A stretch of DNA of 64,000 nt, from assembly GCF_021379005.1 (NCBI RefSeq), contig NZ_CP075171.1, forward strand, positions 2,790,001-2,854,000, in the 5' to 3' direction. Below the pieces are notes generated by a model, which did not search any database, was not told the origin of the DNA, and saw nothing but the letters and a program-made list of their open reading frames with translations. Shown one piece after another: positions 63,617 through 64,000 of the stretch. Both the position numbers and the translations under genes were made by a program. Positions within the stretch are counted from its first letter, which is position 1; each line of letters starts with the position of its first letter. The DNA comes from Leptodesmis sichuanensis A121 (GTDB lineage Bacteria; Cyanobacteriota; Cyanobacteriia; Leptolyngbyales; Leptolyngbyaceae).

Positions 63617-64000
63617 ATTAATATACCAGAGGAAATATATCGGCTTTTAATAAGTCCTGATTCAACTGTTCTATTTTTAGTCCTAACATTACTGTTATAT
63701 TTTGCCTATCTACCCTCTGGTTGGCTGGGGACATTAACTAGCTACAGCGCTACCTTAATCCTGTTTGCCTCACAGTTATCAGCCAGGTGGGGAAGTGGCC
63801 TGTCAACATCGGGGGGATTGGCTGGCCTTTTACCCCTGGGTGATAGTGAACTCTACTACGCTAGTGCCTTGCGATTATTAAATGGTGAAACGTTTGGAGG
63901 AATTGCTTCCTGGCGACCGTTATCGCATGGAGTTCTCTCATTCGTATTAGGTCTAACTCAGGCAAATTTACAGCTTACTGTAGCCATCTTGACCTTGATT
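63617..64000 (+). pseudogene. Polytopic membrane-protein gene, continuation past the IS
   Basis: 128 codons open to the window edge, in frame with 62327-62428 once the element and one TTTTAATC are removed. It begins INIPEEIYRLL, then helices VLFLVLTLLLYFAYLPSGWL and a loop with GDSELYYASALRLLNGE, which resembles the catalytic loop of GT-C-type membrane glycosyltransferases. Gene incomplete at the right edge. Confidence 0.75.

Overview
The window is chromosomal DNA from a filamentous-type cyanobacterium (Leptolyngbya-like is a guess). The evidence is psaD (photosystem I), GlgA, the cyanobacterial arginine dihydrolase AgrE/ArgZ, an SLH-domain OprB-type porin, DUF3747, DUF1574-like and DUF1361 proteins, a DICT-domain histidine kinase, and very frequent GCGATCGC (HIP1) octamers. 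I saw no tRNA, rRNA, CRISPR array or prophage.

Layout. 1-12.6 kb is housekeeping and envelope: a pentapeptide-repeat protein, TyrA, a membrane M48-like protein that has lost its zinc ligands, a decayed region with repeats, an RHH antitoxin with a frameshifted PIN toxin, release factor 3, DUF4870, an RNA m5C methyltransferase, a membrane-anchored VOC-like protein and a porin. 12.8-15.9 kb holds a GAF/HD-GYP gene cut in two by a complete 1,431-bp insertion sequence with terminal inverted repeats and a CAGTT target duplication; removing the element restores the frame. 15.9-20.7 kb carries pgsA, an SGNH-like protein, an amidase and an LRR protein kinase. 21.1-29.2 kb has a BMP-type (nucleoside-like) ABC importer, an isochorismatase-fold hydrolase and convergent AgrE, a plausible nitrogen-scavenging neighbourhood. 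29.5-35.7 kb has a GIY-YIG protein, HU, GlgA, DUF1361, a DICT-GAF kinase and psaD. 36.2-39.7 kb is the secE-nusG-rplK-rplA-rplJ-rplL transcription/translation cluster with an L10-leader-like hairpin and a terminator. 39.7-46.2 kb is mixed: OppC-type permease, HD protein, thioesterase, tandem Usp, J-domain/pentapeptide fusion and DUF3747.

From 46.5 kb to the right edge is a surface-polysaccharide region: membrane glycosyltransferases, two GT2 enzymes, five SAM methyltransferases (one FkbM), a fatty-acid desaturase and a Wzm/Wzt exporter whose ATPase carries a C-terminal cargo-recognition-type domain. Its right half is visibly more AT-rich. A last membrane-protein gene, running off the window, is interrupted by a 1,180-bp ISKra4-type element with 12-bp inverted repeats and the target duplication TTTTAATC; removing it restores the frame.

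Several dispersed repeat families run through the window: a ~70-bp palindromic element (AAGTCCAG...CTGGACTT, three full copies plus diverged ones), GTAGAGACG-type palindromes, a chain of small hairpins at 5.8-5.9 kb, and TAATCCC-type heptads. No clearly new defence or biosynthetic system is demonstrable. The strongest observations are the two precise insertions, the catalytically dead-looking M48 protein, the broken toxin beside an intact antitoxin, and the repeat families.
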